Below, piece after piece: positions 1 to 10,607 of a stretch of DNA of 64,000 nucleotides; positions within the stretch are counted from its first letter, which is position 1; the number at the start of each line of letters is the position of its first letter. A program made the translations under genes and the position numbers. The DNA lies in NCBI GenBank assembly GCA_934045905.1, contig OW203769.1:25699705-25763704 (forward strand), in the 5' to 3' direction. The notes beneath the pieces are model-generated. The model had not been told where the DNA came from and did no database searches. It saw nothing but the letters and a program-made list of their open reading frames with translations. The DNA is from Leuctra nigra. Taxonomy: Eukaryota > Arthropoda > Insecta > Plecoptera > Leuctridae.

Positions 1-764
1 TTTTGGTGGATGCATCAGAAATTTTTAATTGAGTTAAAGTGAGGAATGTAATTATGGGCACACAACTATAATACTTTTATATGAAGTCTTACTTACCTTA
101 TATTATATTATATCAATATATTAAATATATTAAATATTAAAAAATCAGCTGTCATTTATATGAAATATAGTACATTAAGAATAGAATGTTTAAAACTACA
201 AAAAAAAAACATATTGTAGATTGCAGGCTATTTGAAGATGAGATCTAAAAATAATTGATAACTTTGATTAGAACAGCGGTATTATGGTCTGCAGGCATTT
301 TTCAGGTGGATGGAGGCGACGAGTTTGCACAGTAGGTTGATTATATCATAGTTAAAATTGTTAATTATTATTAATAATTATCATGAGACAGCATTTATTA
401 TAGAGTCATTCATGGGCTGTACTAATGAATTAACACCAGCTCCGGCTGTACTTGTACTCGTATTATGTATTTGGAGTGTGATGGTCTCAATTAATTTTAA
501 ACTATGTTGTTTACCTGCATTACCCTTTATTTACACAAAAATAATACTTACTAATTTAATTTTACAACTATTTACAATGTCAATATAAGAAAATGTACGT
601 TTTCAATCAATTTCATTTGTTATTTCGTTTAAATGACTAGATAAACTGCACAATATAAATTCACAATAGCAATACTTTAAAGTTTCAGTTCAGTTTGTTT
701 CTATACACTTAGGCACAATGGAAATTCACACAATTCTTCACGCTTGTTGCGATATTGTTCGATT
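1..764. other. 3' flank of tap, AT-rich, no gene seen
   Basis: This stretch lies downstream of the minus-strand tap stop codon. It is AT-rich with no coding pattern. An AATAAA on the minus strand at about 532-527 could be the tap polyadenylation signal, which would give a 3' UTR of roughly 240-250 bases. Other A/T-rich candidates exist, so this is a guess. Confidence 0.4.
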
Positions 765-1652
765 CTATAAACAGTGATACAAAGGAGGCAGCACACTCCT
801 AGCATAGTTTGAATTGTTATAAAGATTCATTCTATTATGAGGAGACGATTTAAGCTCTTCACTATAGGGATAAGAACTTGACTCATGTCCAACCGACCAA
901 TCAGAGCCCAGCAAAGTGTTTGAATATTCGAATTTATCATTCGAATCAGAACGAAAAATGGAATTATTGTAATGCGAATTTTTTTCATGGGTTGGCTGTG
1001 AATTTGTTCGATAATTTGAACTGAATCTATTGTCGAATTTAGTCATTAGATTTGTTGGCGATATATATCGATTCGGTGACACTTGCTCCTCGGAAAATCG
1101 ATCTTGAAACTGCTTTTCTTCTGGCGTATGAGGACTTCCATAACTAAATCTACCCGAATCGATGCTTTTCACTGGAGATATCTTACTATCAAAATCTTGA
1201 GGTGAGTTGACGTAACTACTTTTACTTAGAGAACCAGAATCCGAACAGCTATCTTCAAAGAAACTTTTTTCAGAGAAACATCTCGAAAAATCACCAACAT
1301 TTCCCGCCAATCTTTGCTGAGCAATTGCGCAACTTCCGCTCGACGACGTGATCATATTTCCGGTTTCTGTAATGCTGACGGTTACATCACCGACGTTGAC
1401 AGTGACATTGTGACAGTTTTGTGAGCCTCGCATTGCGTTTTCTGTCTGAGGATTATGTCCTTCAGCCGTTTGACTCAAAGCCCAGATGTAATTGTGAGCG
1501 AAACGGAGTGTTTCGATTTTGGTTAATTTCGTGTCTTCTGGAAAGGTTGGAAGGACGCAACGAAGACGATCCAATGCGTCGTTCAGCATGTGCATTCGGT
1601 TTCGTTCACGATCGTTGGCTTTCAGGCGGCGGTGCTTCTTGATTTTCACCAC
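765..1652 (-). CDS. tap: tap coding exon with bHLH domain and C-terminus
   Basis: This is the 3' coding exon. It begins exactly after the AG acceptor with GTG GTG AAA; the GTG is an internal valine codon, not a start. It ends in Tyr-His-Cys-Leu-TAG. It holds the whole bHLH domain and a long serine/asparagine-rich C-terminal region. There are no frame breaks. Confidence 0.9.
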   Translation of the reverse strand: MVKIKKHRRLKANDRERNRMHMLNDALDRLRCVLPTFPEDTKLTKIETLRFAHNYIWALSQTAEGHNPQTENAMRGSQNCHNVTVNVGDVTVSITETGNMITSSSGSCAIAQQRLAGNVGDFSRCFSEKSFFEDSCSDSGSLSKSSYVNSPQDFDSKISPVKSIDSGRFSYGSPHTPEEKQFQDRFSEEQVSPNRYISPTNLMTKFDNRFSSNYRTNSQPTHEKNSHYNNSIFRSDSNDKFEYSNTLLGSDWSVGHESSSYPYSEELKSSPHNRMNLYNNSNYARSVLPPLYHCL

Positions 1653-3465
1653 CTAAACAGAAGAAAACACGATTCATTAAATATTGAATCTCATTGAGAG
1701 ACATTGATTTCAAAAATTATATTTTATTAATATTTAAATATAAATGTTAAAAATGATATATGTTGTATTATGTTTAAATATATCACAATGATTACACGTA
1801 ATCATACATAACAAAAAATAACAAAATGAAAATAAATATATTTAATTTAATTTGTCATCAGTCATCAGATGATAAAACATTCAGTTTATAAAATAGGGTT
1901 TATAAAAATAGGGTATAAAAAAATTTATAAAATAGGGTTTAAAATAGGGCAATAGGGTTTTAAAACGGCCGGCCGGATATAGCTCAGAGAGTAGAGCACT
2001 CACTTGACACCGGGTTCGAACCCCAGTTCGGCCGGATAGTTTCACTTCGCATCTCCTTTCATTTGTTATAACTGTAATATAAATAAATAATAGGACATCA
2101 AAACAATAAATTATATTAAAAAGTATATTACTCGTCAATAAATTGTACAAACTTACTTAACATATTAGTACTTTCATTGTATTTTAGTCTATTCGTAAAA
2201 TATATTTTGTCAAATGATTGCATAGGATGGATTGAATTATTCCAAAAAAATTAGATCAAAGAATAAGGTATAACCTCTAGGTATAGAAAATTCTTCAATA
2301 ATTTAAAACAAAATCTGATTTTTTTAAAGACATTTAAGAACGTTACAGGGCATAACATTTATGTCTAATTACTAAAAAGCAAAGTATATTATCAAAATTG
2401 TGTTCTGGGGACAGTTAATTTAGTTAATTTAGTTAGGTTAACATGCATTCTGTACCTACTTATGTTTAAATACACCCTTTCCCACACTCAGGCCATGGCC
2501 TACGTGGGTGTAATTTTTTTGTTCTATTTATGTCTTTCATGTTATTTTTGTGTGTTAGTATTCAAGAATGAGTGTACATGGAATGAAAATATTATAATAA
2601 ATAAAAATGAAAATGAAATTATCAGAATAGCTGTAACTTAGGTCAACGCCAACATGTACACTTGGCACAACTAAAATTGATAACTAAAATTGATCGCGCA
2701 GGGAAGAGGTTGTCATTGCCAGGCCACGAATTGGTCATAGTCGACTTACACACGGATTTTTGATGTGCCGTGAAAATCCTCCTAGATGTGATGCATGTGA
2801 TGCGCCATTGTCTATTCAGCATATATTATGCGCGAATGTGATAAATATAGTCAAAAGCGTAGGAGTCTGAATATGTCAGGGGATATCGCAGAGATTCTTG
2901 ATGACAACTCCAATAACATCGATAAGGTAATCAAATTTTTAAAGGAAACTAATCTATATGACGAAATTTAGAAGAAAATTAAAATTATGATATTAAAAGT
3001 TAACATGTAAAATATAAATTAAATTTTTGAAAAATAAATTGAAAAAATGGCGCTAATAACCAAGTCGTTAAGCGCAAAAAAAAAAGAAAAAGAGTCCAAG
3101 CGATCTCCTTGTCTCACTCTAGTAGGTGACTTCATTTCAATGATAATAACAAGCTGTGATTGGTATTGGTATTTGATTGGCATTGAAATACGTACACTGC
3201 CAAGAGCCAAGTTAAGTTCATCCTGAGGTCCTGTGCAATTTCTCCGCTCAATTAATGTATTTACCTGCGTAGGATCCTTCGTCCTGGTCGTCCTGGTTTT
3301 CCCATAGCGCTTTCTCTTCGGTTTGTCACCCTCCGTCTTCTTCTTGTCGCACTTCTTTACCTCCACGTCGCCGTCCTCCTCCGCCTTCACCAGCAGCAGG
3401 GAGAAGTCCATCTCGAATCCAGAGGCGGCGGTTTCCTCTGTGGAGTACTTCTTCGCCGTCATCAT
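765..3465 (-). CDS. tap: Neurogenin-family bHLH transcription factor (tap/biparous orthologue), two coding exons
   Basis: The coding sequence joins 3465-3265 (67 codons) to 1652-765 (295 codons plus TAG), about 362 residues. The donor is CAG/GTAAAT at 3265/3264 and the acceptor is TTTAG/GTGGTG at 1653/1652; the phase is 0. The second exon opens with a basic helix-loop-helix domain (roughly residues 73-129): basic region with NDRERNRMH, helix 1, a loop with [15 protein letters not shown], and helix 2 with [11 protein letters not shown]. This is the neurogenin signature. The first exon ends in a basic [11 protein letters not shown] stretch, as in family members. The remaining 230 residues are rich in Ser and Asn, with no known domain. 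Family members are nuclear, bind E-boxes as heterodimers with Daughterless, and promote neuronal differentiation. The ATG follows a splice acceptor directly, so the 5' UTR must lie in an upstream exon. The intron holds a tRNA-like repeat, a LINE 3' fragment and a MITE. Confidence 0.9.
1880..1965. repeat. Short tandem repeat of an AAAATAGGGTT-like unit
   Basis: Imperfect copies of an AT-rich unit containing AATAGGG are repeated five or six times in the tap intron, next to a tRNA-like sequence. It looks like a minisatellite or the tail of the adjoining SINE-like element. Confidence 0.5.
1966..2036 (+). repeat. tRNA-like sequence (SINE head or tRNA pseudogene)
   Basis: It contains a D-arm/box A-like TAGCTCAGAGAGTAGAGCA and a T-arm/box B GGTTCGAACCC, spaced a little shorter than in a tRNA. 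The ends pair poorly as an acceptor stem and the anticodon arm is shortened. I therefore read it as a tRNA-derived repeat, not a working tRNA gene. Confidence 0.55.
2692..3090 (+). mobile_element. 3' fragment of a non-LTR retrotransposon (C-terminal end of ORF2)
   Basis: The plus strand encodes the zinc-finger-like tail seen at the end of Jockey/I-type LINE polymerases ([18 protein letters not shown]). A short 3' UTR and an A-rich tail follow. The coding part has a 2-base insertion after ATTATGCG relative to the sister copy at 62222-62580, so it is frame-broken. It is severely 5'-truncated and lies antisense inside the tap intron. Confidence 0.75.
3095..3210 (-). mobile_element. Degenerate copy of the Tc1-type MITE seen complete at 44954-45164
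   Basis: About 100 bases match the reverse complement of the central part of the 211-bp MITE at 44954-45164, including AATGATAATAACAAGC. The terminal repeats are eroded. It lies about 55 bp from the first tap coding exon. Confidence 0.55.
3265..3465 (-). CDS. tap: tap first coding exon
   Basis: This exon encodes the first 67 residues: an acidic N-terminal half and a basic [11 protein letters not shown] stretch that leads into the bHLH of the next exon. Two ATG codons stand in tandem immediately after a TTCTTCAG acceptor (AG at 3467-3466). The exon ends at a CAG/GTAAAT donor. An open frame continues past the donor to 3019 but that is intron, because the bHLH junction demands splicing here. 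Confidence 0.82.
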
Positions 3466-3949
3466 CTGAAGAAGAGATCACAATTCACAATTCACTCTTC
3501 AGTGATTCATTTGTAGTTCCTATTTACACCGAAAGTAGAAATTCTCACATTTCTTTAAAACTAATTCACAAAATGAAAAAGCACATGTTTCGGGATTCAT
3601 TTAAAAGATATATTAATGAAATATTGAATTTCCCATAAGCTACAAAACGGCTTAACATTGGAATTTAATTTTTATCTTTTTCAGAAATTGTAAAAACTAC
3701 ACATTAAAAATATCGATTTTTTTAAAATTTGTTTTTCGGAATTAAATAAACGAGATCAATTTCTACAAATTAATAGCCATACTCCTATTTTTTTTTATTA
3801 GAATTGAAACTGGTTAAACTCAAATCAAGTAGTACATCTACATTTGATGAATGAAACTATTTTTAAAAAATCTTAATTTCTTTACATAAATATTATATAA
3901 GAATCACCAGCGCAAAATATGTAAAATATTTTTTTAATTAATTTTTAAA

Positions 3950-4165
3950 CCTAATAGTTAGTACATACAAAGTCAATGCAATTTCTTGTGAACGATCGGC
4001 TGAGCACCATTGGATGAAGCAATGGTATAGATACGGGAGGTGTGCAGGACAAGAACCTTCCCATCATTTGCCCTTGACTGAGAAGGAAAGTCGACCGCAG
4101 GAATCGAACCCGGTACCTGAGTGTCCTAGGGGGTCGTTGACCCCTGAGGCACCCTGTTTCGTACG
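3950..4165 (-). mobile_element. tRNA-derived SINE remnant
   Basis: On the minus strand a box A-like stretch near 4150 and a box B GGTTCGATTCC near 4103-4113 have tRNA-like spacing. A unique body of about 130 bases follows. The 3' end is unclear. Confidence 0.45.
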
Positions 4166-5251
4166 AAAATGTCATTTTATAAAACGACTACAAAAGTTGC
4201 CTCATAAACTAATTTGAAACGATATTTAAGTTTGTGTTTTTCTATAACTTGATCCGATTTGTCAGATTTTCTACAGGATCAGGCGTATTTAGATTGATGT
4301 TAAATATTGTGAACTAGCTATATGTATACCATAATTACACACAAAAAAACAAGTAATAGGTACATTATTTATCTAAAGATATAGCTAGTCTGTGGGAGAC
4401 AAAATAATATACATAAATATTACAACATACAAAATAAAAAAAAAAAATATCTATATATTTTTTACATATAAGGTGAAGTACATAATATTAATAATTAATA
4501 ACATATTAAAGCAACAGCAATACAATAGAAGGCATTTATCGGTCAATAACTATTGTAAAAAGGCAGTAGAGAATGAATAGTCTGAAATATAAATAAATAT
4601 ACATCTAAAATTAGGTTTTAATTTGGCATCAGGATGCAACAAATGTTCAATCTCATTCGTCCCTCATTATAACCGCAACTTATTTCCCTTTTTATGCTAT
4701 TGTAAGAGTAGGTATACATTTCTTACATTTTGAGGTAAATTATTAAAACCTGTTCGTATTTCATACTTGATATTTTGTTTTCTAATACATTTTATCAATT
4801 ATATTTTATGTGCGGTTCAGAATTTCCTGATCGTTTTTACAAACTGTTATTCAGCTAGAACTTCTTGACCAAGTCAGCACATTGATTGTTTGTTGCAACA
4901 TTCTTCCAGGAGACATGGTACATTTATCCTTCATCACATCTTCCTAAGTGGCTATACCTACCTAGAACTTCTAGAATTTGTATCAAACACTATTGATTTA
5001 AAGTATTCTTTCATCTTAATTTTTGTAATTAAAATATTTTTAAATTTGTTTGGTCATATTGAGTTTTTTTATGGTCAAAATATTATAAAGAATCGATCAT
5101 AAAGTGCTCATGAGACTATTGCAGCATGGAATTACCTATTATTTATTTTATTTTAGATCTTCACGTTTTAGTTCAATTTATTGGTTAAGTTGAGATGAAA
5201 CAGTAACTTTATTTCATGTAAAATTAAAATTATTTCTTATTAGTTCTCAGG

Positions 5252-5396
5252 GGGGTGATTCCTGTACGCATTTTCACTCTCTTATCTTAAAATTTAAGAC
5301 AGTAGCAACCGTTGTTATGGACGTTAACATTGGAGTAAACAAATTTTAAGATACGATAGCTAACTTAAGAGACTAAAAACGTACAGGAATGACCCC
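5252..5396. mobile_element. 145-bp MITE with long terminal inverted repeats
   Basis: The ends read inward as GGGGTGATTCCTGTACG and GGGGTCATTCCTGTACG. The inverted similarity continues, with gaps, for about 45 bp, to AAATTTTAAGAT. Both sides are flanked by CAGG, a possible 4-bp target duplication. No coding capacity; the superfamily is unassigned. Confidence 0.6.
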
Positions 5397-6465
5397 CAGG
5401 TTCCTATGTTTATTTTATTGGCTCTATTAGCAATACAATTATTCTAATACTTTAATTATTAAATATTAATATTTGTTTATTGCTTGGAACACGTTCGGTG
5501 GCAACAATACTGTCCACCGAACATGCGACTTTGCTCACTAATTTTTCATATTCATACATTTCTAGTTTAGTATTTTCTTTTTTTCAGTTCCTTAATTATT
5601 TCAAGAAATTTATTAAAATTTTATAAATCATCAGGTTGATATAAAAACTTAATCAAGCTTGTATTAATTATATTGCAATTTCACAAAATTATAATACACT
5701 CAATCTTCATTTAATAATTATGTCAGCACAAAATTATTTCTTTAGGAACACTGAATAAATATTTTGAAACAAGACAACTGCTCTTAGAGAACAACAATTA
5801 TTGTTAGCAATTCATACTTTGTGCAGATCAAGTAAGTAATTTATTGATATTATAAAATTATTCACTTGGCGTCATTTCTTCCTCATACTTTTGGAATTAA
5901 TATGACGTGTTTCTTTAATTTTAATTTTTATTGCTATTTCTCACTTTCCGGGTAAACAAATCCCATTTTTTCTGGCGGAAGTAAGACATTGCTTAATATG
6001 TAATACAATTAATAATAATAATAATAAAAAAATATTTTATTGATGGATTCGTCATAAAAACTTATACTTTAATCAGCAATATTTGTTATTGTATGTTTCG
6101 TTATATTTAGTTTTCAATAACGTAATAATCTGATACTTTTATCGTTTTTGTTTAACAATAACAAAGACATTATTTTTGTACATCTACTTCATCCCATTCC
6201 TACATATCCAAAAGGCTTGTCTTTTGAAAAATATGTTATTAATAATTAATATAGAACAAACATAACACACTATAATCATAAAGCATCAACAGTATTTATA
6301 TATTTCTGCATTAGGATTTAATAAGGCTATAGGTATTAATAAAGGTGACAGGTGGAAATTACCCAATAACTTAAACAAATAATCAAAAATACTAAAATGC
6401 CTACGTTTTACCTTGAATAATAAATTCAACACAACTATATTATTCTCTAGACGTAATATTTAAGT

Positions 6466-6726
6466 ATTGTCGCCAGTTTTTCGCTATAGCACATTGGGTT
6501 TCCATTATCTAGGATACAATAGGCATTCATTCATTGTATGAGAGTTAAGCTCATCACTTTCTTTTCAAGCTACCTGACCGTTTAATGACTCCCCAACCCC
6601 TTCGCCTTACAAAGTTGCCAATGTTTATTTCGAGACGCGTCAAACCTGTCACTAAAACATGGCTAAGCCTCATTGTTGGATTTTTCAAAGAATCCGAATG
6701 TGCTTTAGCGAAAAACTGGCGACAAT
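6466..6726. mobile_element. 261-bp MITE with terminal inverted repeats of about 30 bp
   Basis: Left end ATTGTCGCCAGTTTTTCGCT and right end AGCGAAAAACTGGCGACAAT are perfect inverted copies over 20 bases. The pairing extends about 12 more bases with two mismatches. No coding capacity and no clear target duplication. Confidence 0.65.
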
Positions 6727-6948
6727 GTGTCGGCGTTATTCATATAATAATAAATAACATATCCCCCCCCCCCCCCAAAAAAAAATATATATATATCTAA
6801 AAAGTAATTAATATATAATGATAATTAATACAAAGAGAATAAAATAATACATATTTCCTAGGTATAACTATATTGAACATTATCATTAAATTTAATACAT
6901 CAGTAAAATGTATATATAAATATTCCACGGCTATTTAAGAGCGCTTAC

Positions 6949-7140
6949 CTGTGTACAAGTAATATCCCGCAGCAGCCCTGTAGAGACGAATGTTGTACGA
7001 ACTGCACCCCTCAACCACCCCGTGTGCACTGACGTTCTGTCAGCCTCTGCATCCAACTTATACCACCCTTATCGAAACATGCATTCCCGTTGCACGGCAA
7101 CCCCTGACCACGCCCCCTTCACGCTAGCCCACTCACTCGC
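6949..7140 (-). promoter_or_regulatory. tap: Probable non-coding first exon and promoter region of tap
   Basis: The tap start codon sits at an acceptor, so an upstream exon must exist. At 6949/6948 the minus strand has a consensus CAG/GTAAGC donor. It closes a GC-rich block of about 190 bp in otherwise AT-rich DNA. The short frames inside it stop quickly, so it would be 5' UTR. A weak TATA-like run (TTATTATATT) lies just upstream at about 7162-7172. If right, intron 1 is about 3.5 kb. RNA data would settle it. Confidence 0.42.
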
Positions 7141-8032
7141 TACTCTTTACCTGTCGCACAATATAATAAACATACACACAAGTAAATAAATATAAATAAA
7201 TGTGATTGTAGAAATTTAAATTTACATTTCAAAAAAATATAACAAATAAAATTAATAAATGTTATTTATTTGTTATTATGTCTAAGCAGTCTGTCAATAA
7301 AGATAATGTAAAAATTTAAATTTACATGTAAAAAATATATAATAAATACATATATGAATAAAATATTAAGTATTTATTTGTTATTGTCTAGGCTGTCTAT
7401 AAAGAGAATGTTGATAAATGTGGCTGTAAATATTTTAATTGACATATAATTAAATTTAAATAAATACAGTGCATAATTTTGTAAATAGAAAGCAAGGACC
7501 TACCCAATAAAAAACACTCCGCGTAAAAATACCAGCCATGAGCCAAGTCTCTTCAACTAAAATAAATAGAAGAAATCTAAAAATTCATCACTGAAAAGTA
7601 GTGAATGTATTCTTGAGTTTATTAAAATAGTTGAAGTGACATTTTATCTTAATATCCGTGATCGTCTCACGCAAGTATTTTTGACATCCTGACAATTATA
7701 TATTAGCTGACTGAATCCCGAATCGGGTATACAAATCCGATTTAGCATTCCTATACAAAGCTTAGCATTTTTTTTCAATTCTGTTATGTATTATGAATGT
7801 TACATTCTAGTTTAAAAACACTTAGATAGTCAATTATCCCGAGCTTTTGACATATAATTTCTTCAGATGAAAACTACCTATATATTGGTTGTTCGTCACG
7901 GGAGTAAAATACTAAAATATTAATTATCTTACACACTATTGGTAACACCTATAATCATATTATATCGTATTATTTCGTACAGTACAATATTTATTCAGTA
8001 GATTCAGAATTGTCAAATATAATGTCTATGGT
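7141..8032. other. AT-rich flank between tap and the gypsy element
   Basis: I see no gene, no clear repeat family and no RNA gene here. The left edge may contain the tap promoter. Confidence 0.4.
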
Positions 8033-8433
8033 TGTAACATGTAAACTGAGGGAGGGCGGCCGCCCGAGGTCAACCGGTCATACAACCCCTCACGCGCTCG
8101 AGCAGGGGCTCGGGAGTGGTTGACCGGCGAGCGACGGAACTGGTTGTGTTGTGTGTTGTCAGAGAGAGAGACGTTTCTAGAAGCCGACGCAGGCAACTGA
8201 TTTTTGTACAGAGAAAGAGTGTTGATGATTATTATTTGTCGGACTGTCTTACGACGACTGGTGCTGTGGGATTAAGAGTTATTAAAAGTGTTGTTCAAGT
8301 GTGATTGTGTTCAAGGTGTTTGTTTTACGAGCTTCGTGCTTCCTCGTGCCCCAGAAGCACGTGGCGCCCATCCCCGTCCGCCAGCGTTCCCCCACCCACC
8401 CCATTCCACCGTTAAGAAGGGGCAAACGTTATA
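8033..8433 (+). repeat. 5' LTR of the gypsy element
   Basis: It starts TGTAACATGTAAAC and ends AAACGTTATA, and matches 13787-14183 almost throughout. It is GC-rich at the start and end. It is followed by AC-TGG, where a primer-binding site should begin, but the sequence then jumps into gag. Confidence 0.9.
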
Positions 8434-8437
8434 ACTG

Positions 8438-9206
8438 GATCGAAGGAAGACTTACTAGTGGAAGCAATGGATTTATTCGACGGCTCAGCATTAGTATGGT
8501 ACCGATCCATTAGGCGGCAGCTCGGCTCCTGGGAAGACCTCACGCAAAAACTACGAGAAGAGTTCCTATCACCCGACTATGACGAGGAGTTACTCGACGA
8601 AATTAAGAAGCGAACTCAAGGACCGGAGGAAACCATTGGAATCTACGTCGCCTTCATGAGGAACTACATGGCGCGGCTGCAGACACCTTTGGCCGAATCC
8701 GTCCAGCTAAGTATAATTCGGAAAAACTTAGACCCGTTTTATGTGGACAGGTTAAGTTTGCAGCAGATCGAGTCCGTGGCCGACCTTCTTAGCCTGGGAC
8801 GGAAGCTGGAGTACAGCCGGCAACGGGTACGCAAATTTCAGCATCCCGTGCAGCAGAAGGATTCTATCGAACCTGACCTGGCCTACCATGGACGCCGAAG
8901 ACTGCCAGATCGTCCAGGCCCGAACGTCGGTGCGGTACAGGAAGAGAATCTAGCGGACGTCTCCACAGCGACCTCGAGAGGCAGCAGAGGGCCATGTTGG
9001 AACTGTCAAGGTACCGACCACACCTATCGCGATTGTTTGGCAAAAAGGTCAGTGTTCTGTTATGGTTGTGGTGCAGCAAACGTTTTGAAGCCAAATTGTA
9101 TCCCTTGCCGTGAACGTGCGGGAAAAGCAGCAGCGGGTCGAGTGTAGGGCGGACTCCTCCTGCAAAGCTGATATGTTCGCCTCCTAACGAAGAGTGGTGT
9201 AACTGG
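8438..9206 (+). repeat. Duplicated gag 3' segment between the 5' LTR and the primer-binding site
   Basis: This 769-bp segment matches 9833-10601 at a constant offset of 1395 bp. I saw no difference except one base (A/G) just before the final ACTGG. It encodes the last ~230 residues of Gag with both zinc knuckles and the stop, then the gag-pol linker. Its right edge joins the primer-binding site through the shared pentamer ACTGG. It has no start of its own and is presumably not translated as Gag. Confidence 0.88.
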
Positions 9207-9222
9207 CGCCCGACGTGGGACC
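9204..9222 (+). promoter_or_regulatory. Displaced tRNA primer-binding site of the gypsy element
   Basis: TGGCGCCCGACGTGGGACC is a typical primer-binding sequence beginning TGGCGCC. Normally it would follow the 5' LTR by two bases. Here it lies 770 bases downstream of the LTR end and 13 bases before the gag ATG. Confidence 0.75.
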
Positions 9223-9234
9223 GAAATTTTGAAA

Positions 9235-10542
9235 ATGGATTACACACGACTGACGCGTGACGAGATCGAGTATGAGTTGAAGATACGCGGACTAGGCGAG
9301 GGACTGACCACCGTTGCCGAAATGAAAACCGTCCTCGCCCAGGCCCTCAAGACCGAGAAGGAGGGGAAGAGCACCTGCCCGCAAGAAACCACTCTGGATC
9401 CGGAAGAGGAGCTTGAAACGTGCAAGATGAAAATAGCGGACCTGAATACAGCGATTACCAACTACAGCGGTTCGTCCAAGGCGGATTCGGAGTACAAACG
9501 AATAGAAACACGTTTGGGACACATCTTGCGCCGGCTCGGAAGGGTGAGTGCACTCATCGCGGACGTGTGTACAAGACGAACGGAGCTGATACAGGAAGCA
9601 GCCAAGTGCGGGGACAAGCTTAAGGAAAAACTGCTTTCAGACCCGTTAGCTATATTGGCGGCCAATAAAACTTTGTCAGATGCCTTGGCTAAGTTAGCAA
9701 CCGGCGAGACCAGTGCCAGGAAAAAGTATGTTCCAGCCAGAGACTGGGGAGTTACCTTTACGGGGGACGGCCGTGGGTTGAGTGTAAGCGCCTTCCTGGA
9801 ACGCATAGAAGAATTATGTGAGTCCAGACTACGATCGAAGGAAGACTTACTAGTGGAAGCAATGGATTTATTCGACGGCTCAGCATTAGTATGGTACCGA
9901 TCCATTAGGCGGCAGCTCGGCTCCTGGGAAGACCTCACGCAAAAACTACGAGAAGAGTTCCTATCACCCGACTATGACGAGGAGTTACTCGACGAAATTA
10001 AGAAGCGAACTCAAGGACCGGAGGAAACCATTGGAATCTACGTCGCCTTCATGAGGAACTACATGGCGCGGCTGCAGACACCTTTGGCCGAATCCGTCCA
10101 GCTAAGTATAATTCGGAAAAACTTAGACCCGTTTTATGTGGACAGGTTAAGTTTGCAGCAGATCGAGTCCGTGGCCGACCTTCTTAGCCTGGGACGGAAG
10201 CTGGAGTACAGCCGGCAACGGGTACGCAAATTTCAGCATCCCGTGCAGCAGAAGGATTCTATCGAACCTGACCTGGCCTACCATGGACGCCGAAGACTGC
10301 CAGATCGTCCAGGCCCGAACGTCGGTGCGGTACAGGAAGAGAATCTAGCGGACGTCTCCACAGCGACCTCGAGAGGCAGCAGAGGGCCATGTTGGAACTG
10401 TCAAGGTACCGACCACACCTATCGCGATTGTTTGGCAAAAAGGTCAGTGTTCTGTTATGGTTGTGGTGCAGCAAACGTTTTGAAGCCAAATTGTATCCCT
10501 TGCCGTGAACGTGCGGGAAAAGCAGCAGCGGGTCGAGTGTAG
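9235..10542 (+). CDS. gag: Gag polyprotein of the gypsy element
   Basis: The ATG at 9235 gives 435 residues ending in TAG. The N-terminal third is charged and helical in look. The middle holds a retrotransposon-gag capsid-like region (around FDGSALVWYRSIRRQ and the following E/R-rich helices). The C-terminus has a CX2CX4HX4C knuckle (386-399) and a second Cys-rich motif (CX2CX9CX2C, 407-423), as expected for the RNA-binding nucleocapsid part. A few in-frame codons lie upstream of the ATG, but the first ATG after the primer-binding site is the natural start. The last 33 bases overlap the open pol frame, and a GGGAAAA slippery heptamer sits in the overlap. Confidence 0.9.
   Translation: MDYTRLTRDEIEYELKIRGLGEGLTTVAEMKTVLAQALKTEKEGKSTCPQETTLDPEEELETCKMKIADLNTAITNYSGSSKADSEYKRIETRLGHILRRLGRVSALIADVCTRRTELIQEAAKCGDKLKEKLLSDPLAILAANKTLSDALAKLATGETSARKKYVPARDWGVTFTGDGRGLSVSAFLERIEELCESRLRSKEDLLVEAMDLFDGSALVWYRSIRRQLGSWEDLTQKLREEFLSPDYDEELLDEIKKRTQGPEETIGIYVAFMRNYMARLQTPLAESVQLSIIRKNLDPFYVDRLSLQQIESVADLLSLGRKLEYSRQRVRKFQHPVQQKDSIEPDLAYHGRRRLPDRPGPNVGAVQEENLADVSTATSRGSRGPCWNCQGTDHTYRDCLAKRSVFCYGCGAANVLKPNCIPCRERAGKAAAGRV
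10515..10521 (+). promoter_or_regulatory. Candidate -1 ribosomal frameshift heptamer between gag and pol
   Basis: The gag codons read G-GGA-AAA, so a slip by one base gives GGG-AAA and enters the pol frame. The pol frame is closed by TGA at 10506-10508 and gag ends at 10542, so a frameshift must occur within this short overlap. GGGAAAA fits the canonical X-XXY-YYZ rule. I did not fold the downstream sequence. Confidence 0.7.
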
Positions 10543-10607
10543 GGCGGACTCCTCCTGCAAAGCTGATATGTTCGCCTCCTAACGAAGAGTGGTGTGACTG
10601 GTTAGAC

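Larger units (their letters stand above)
3466..6948. other. Presumed tap intron 1: AT-rich with scattered small repeats
   Basis: There is no convincing coding sequence. The stretch holds a tRNA-like SINE (about 3950-4165), a 145-bp inverted-repeat element (5252-5396), a 261-bp inverted-repeat element (6466-6726), and a poly-C tract near 6764-6776. Confidence 0.5.

Noticed and set aside
3019..3264. Extension of the first tap coding frame past position 3265
   Set aside because: A good CAG/GTAAAT donor at 3265 joins it to the bHLH exon; the extension has no family likeness and runs into a MITE and an A-rich LINE tail.
8458..9147. A second, independent gag gene before the full-length gag
   Set aside because: It is a near-identical partial duplication lacking the N-terminal half and a start; its frame opens only in the middle of a Gag codon series.
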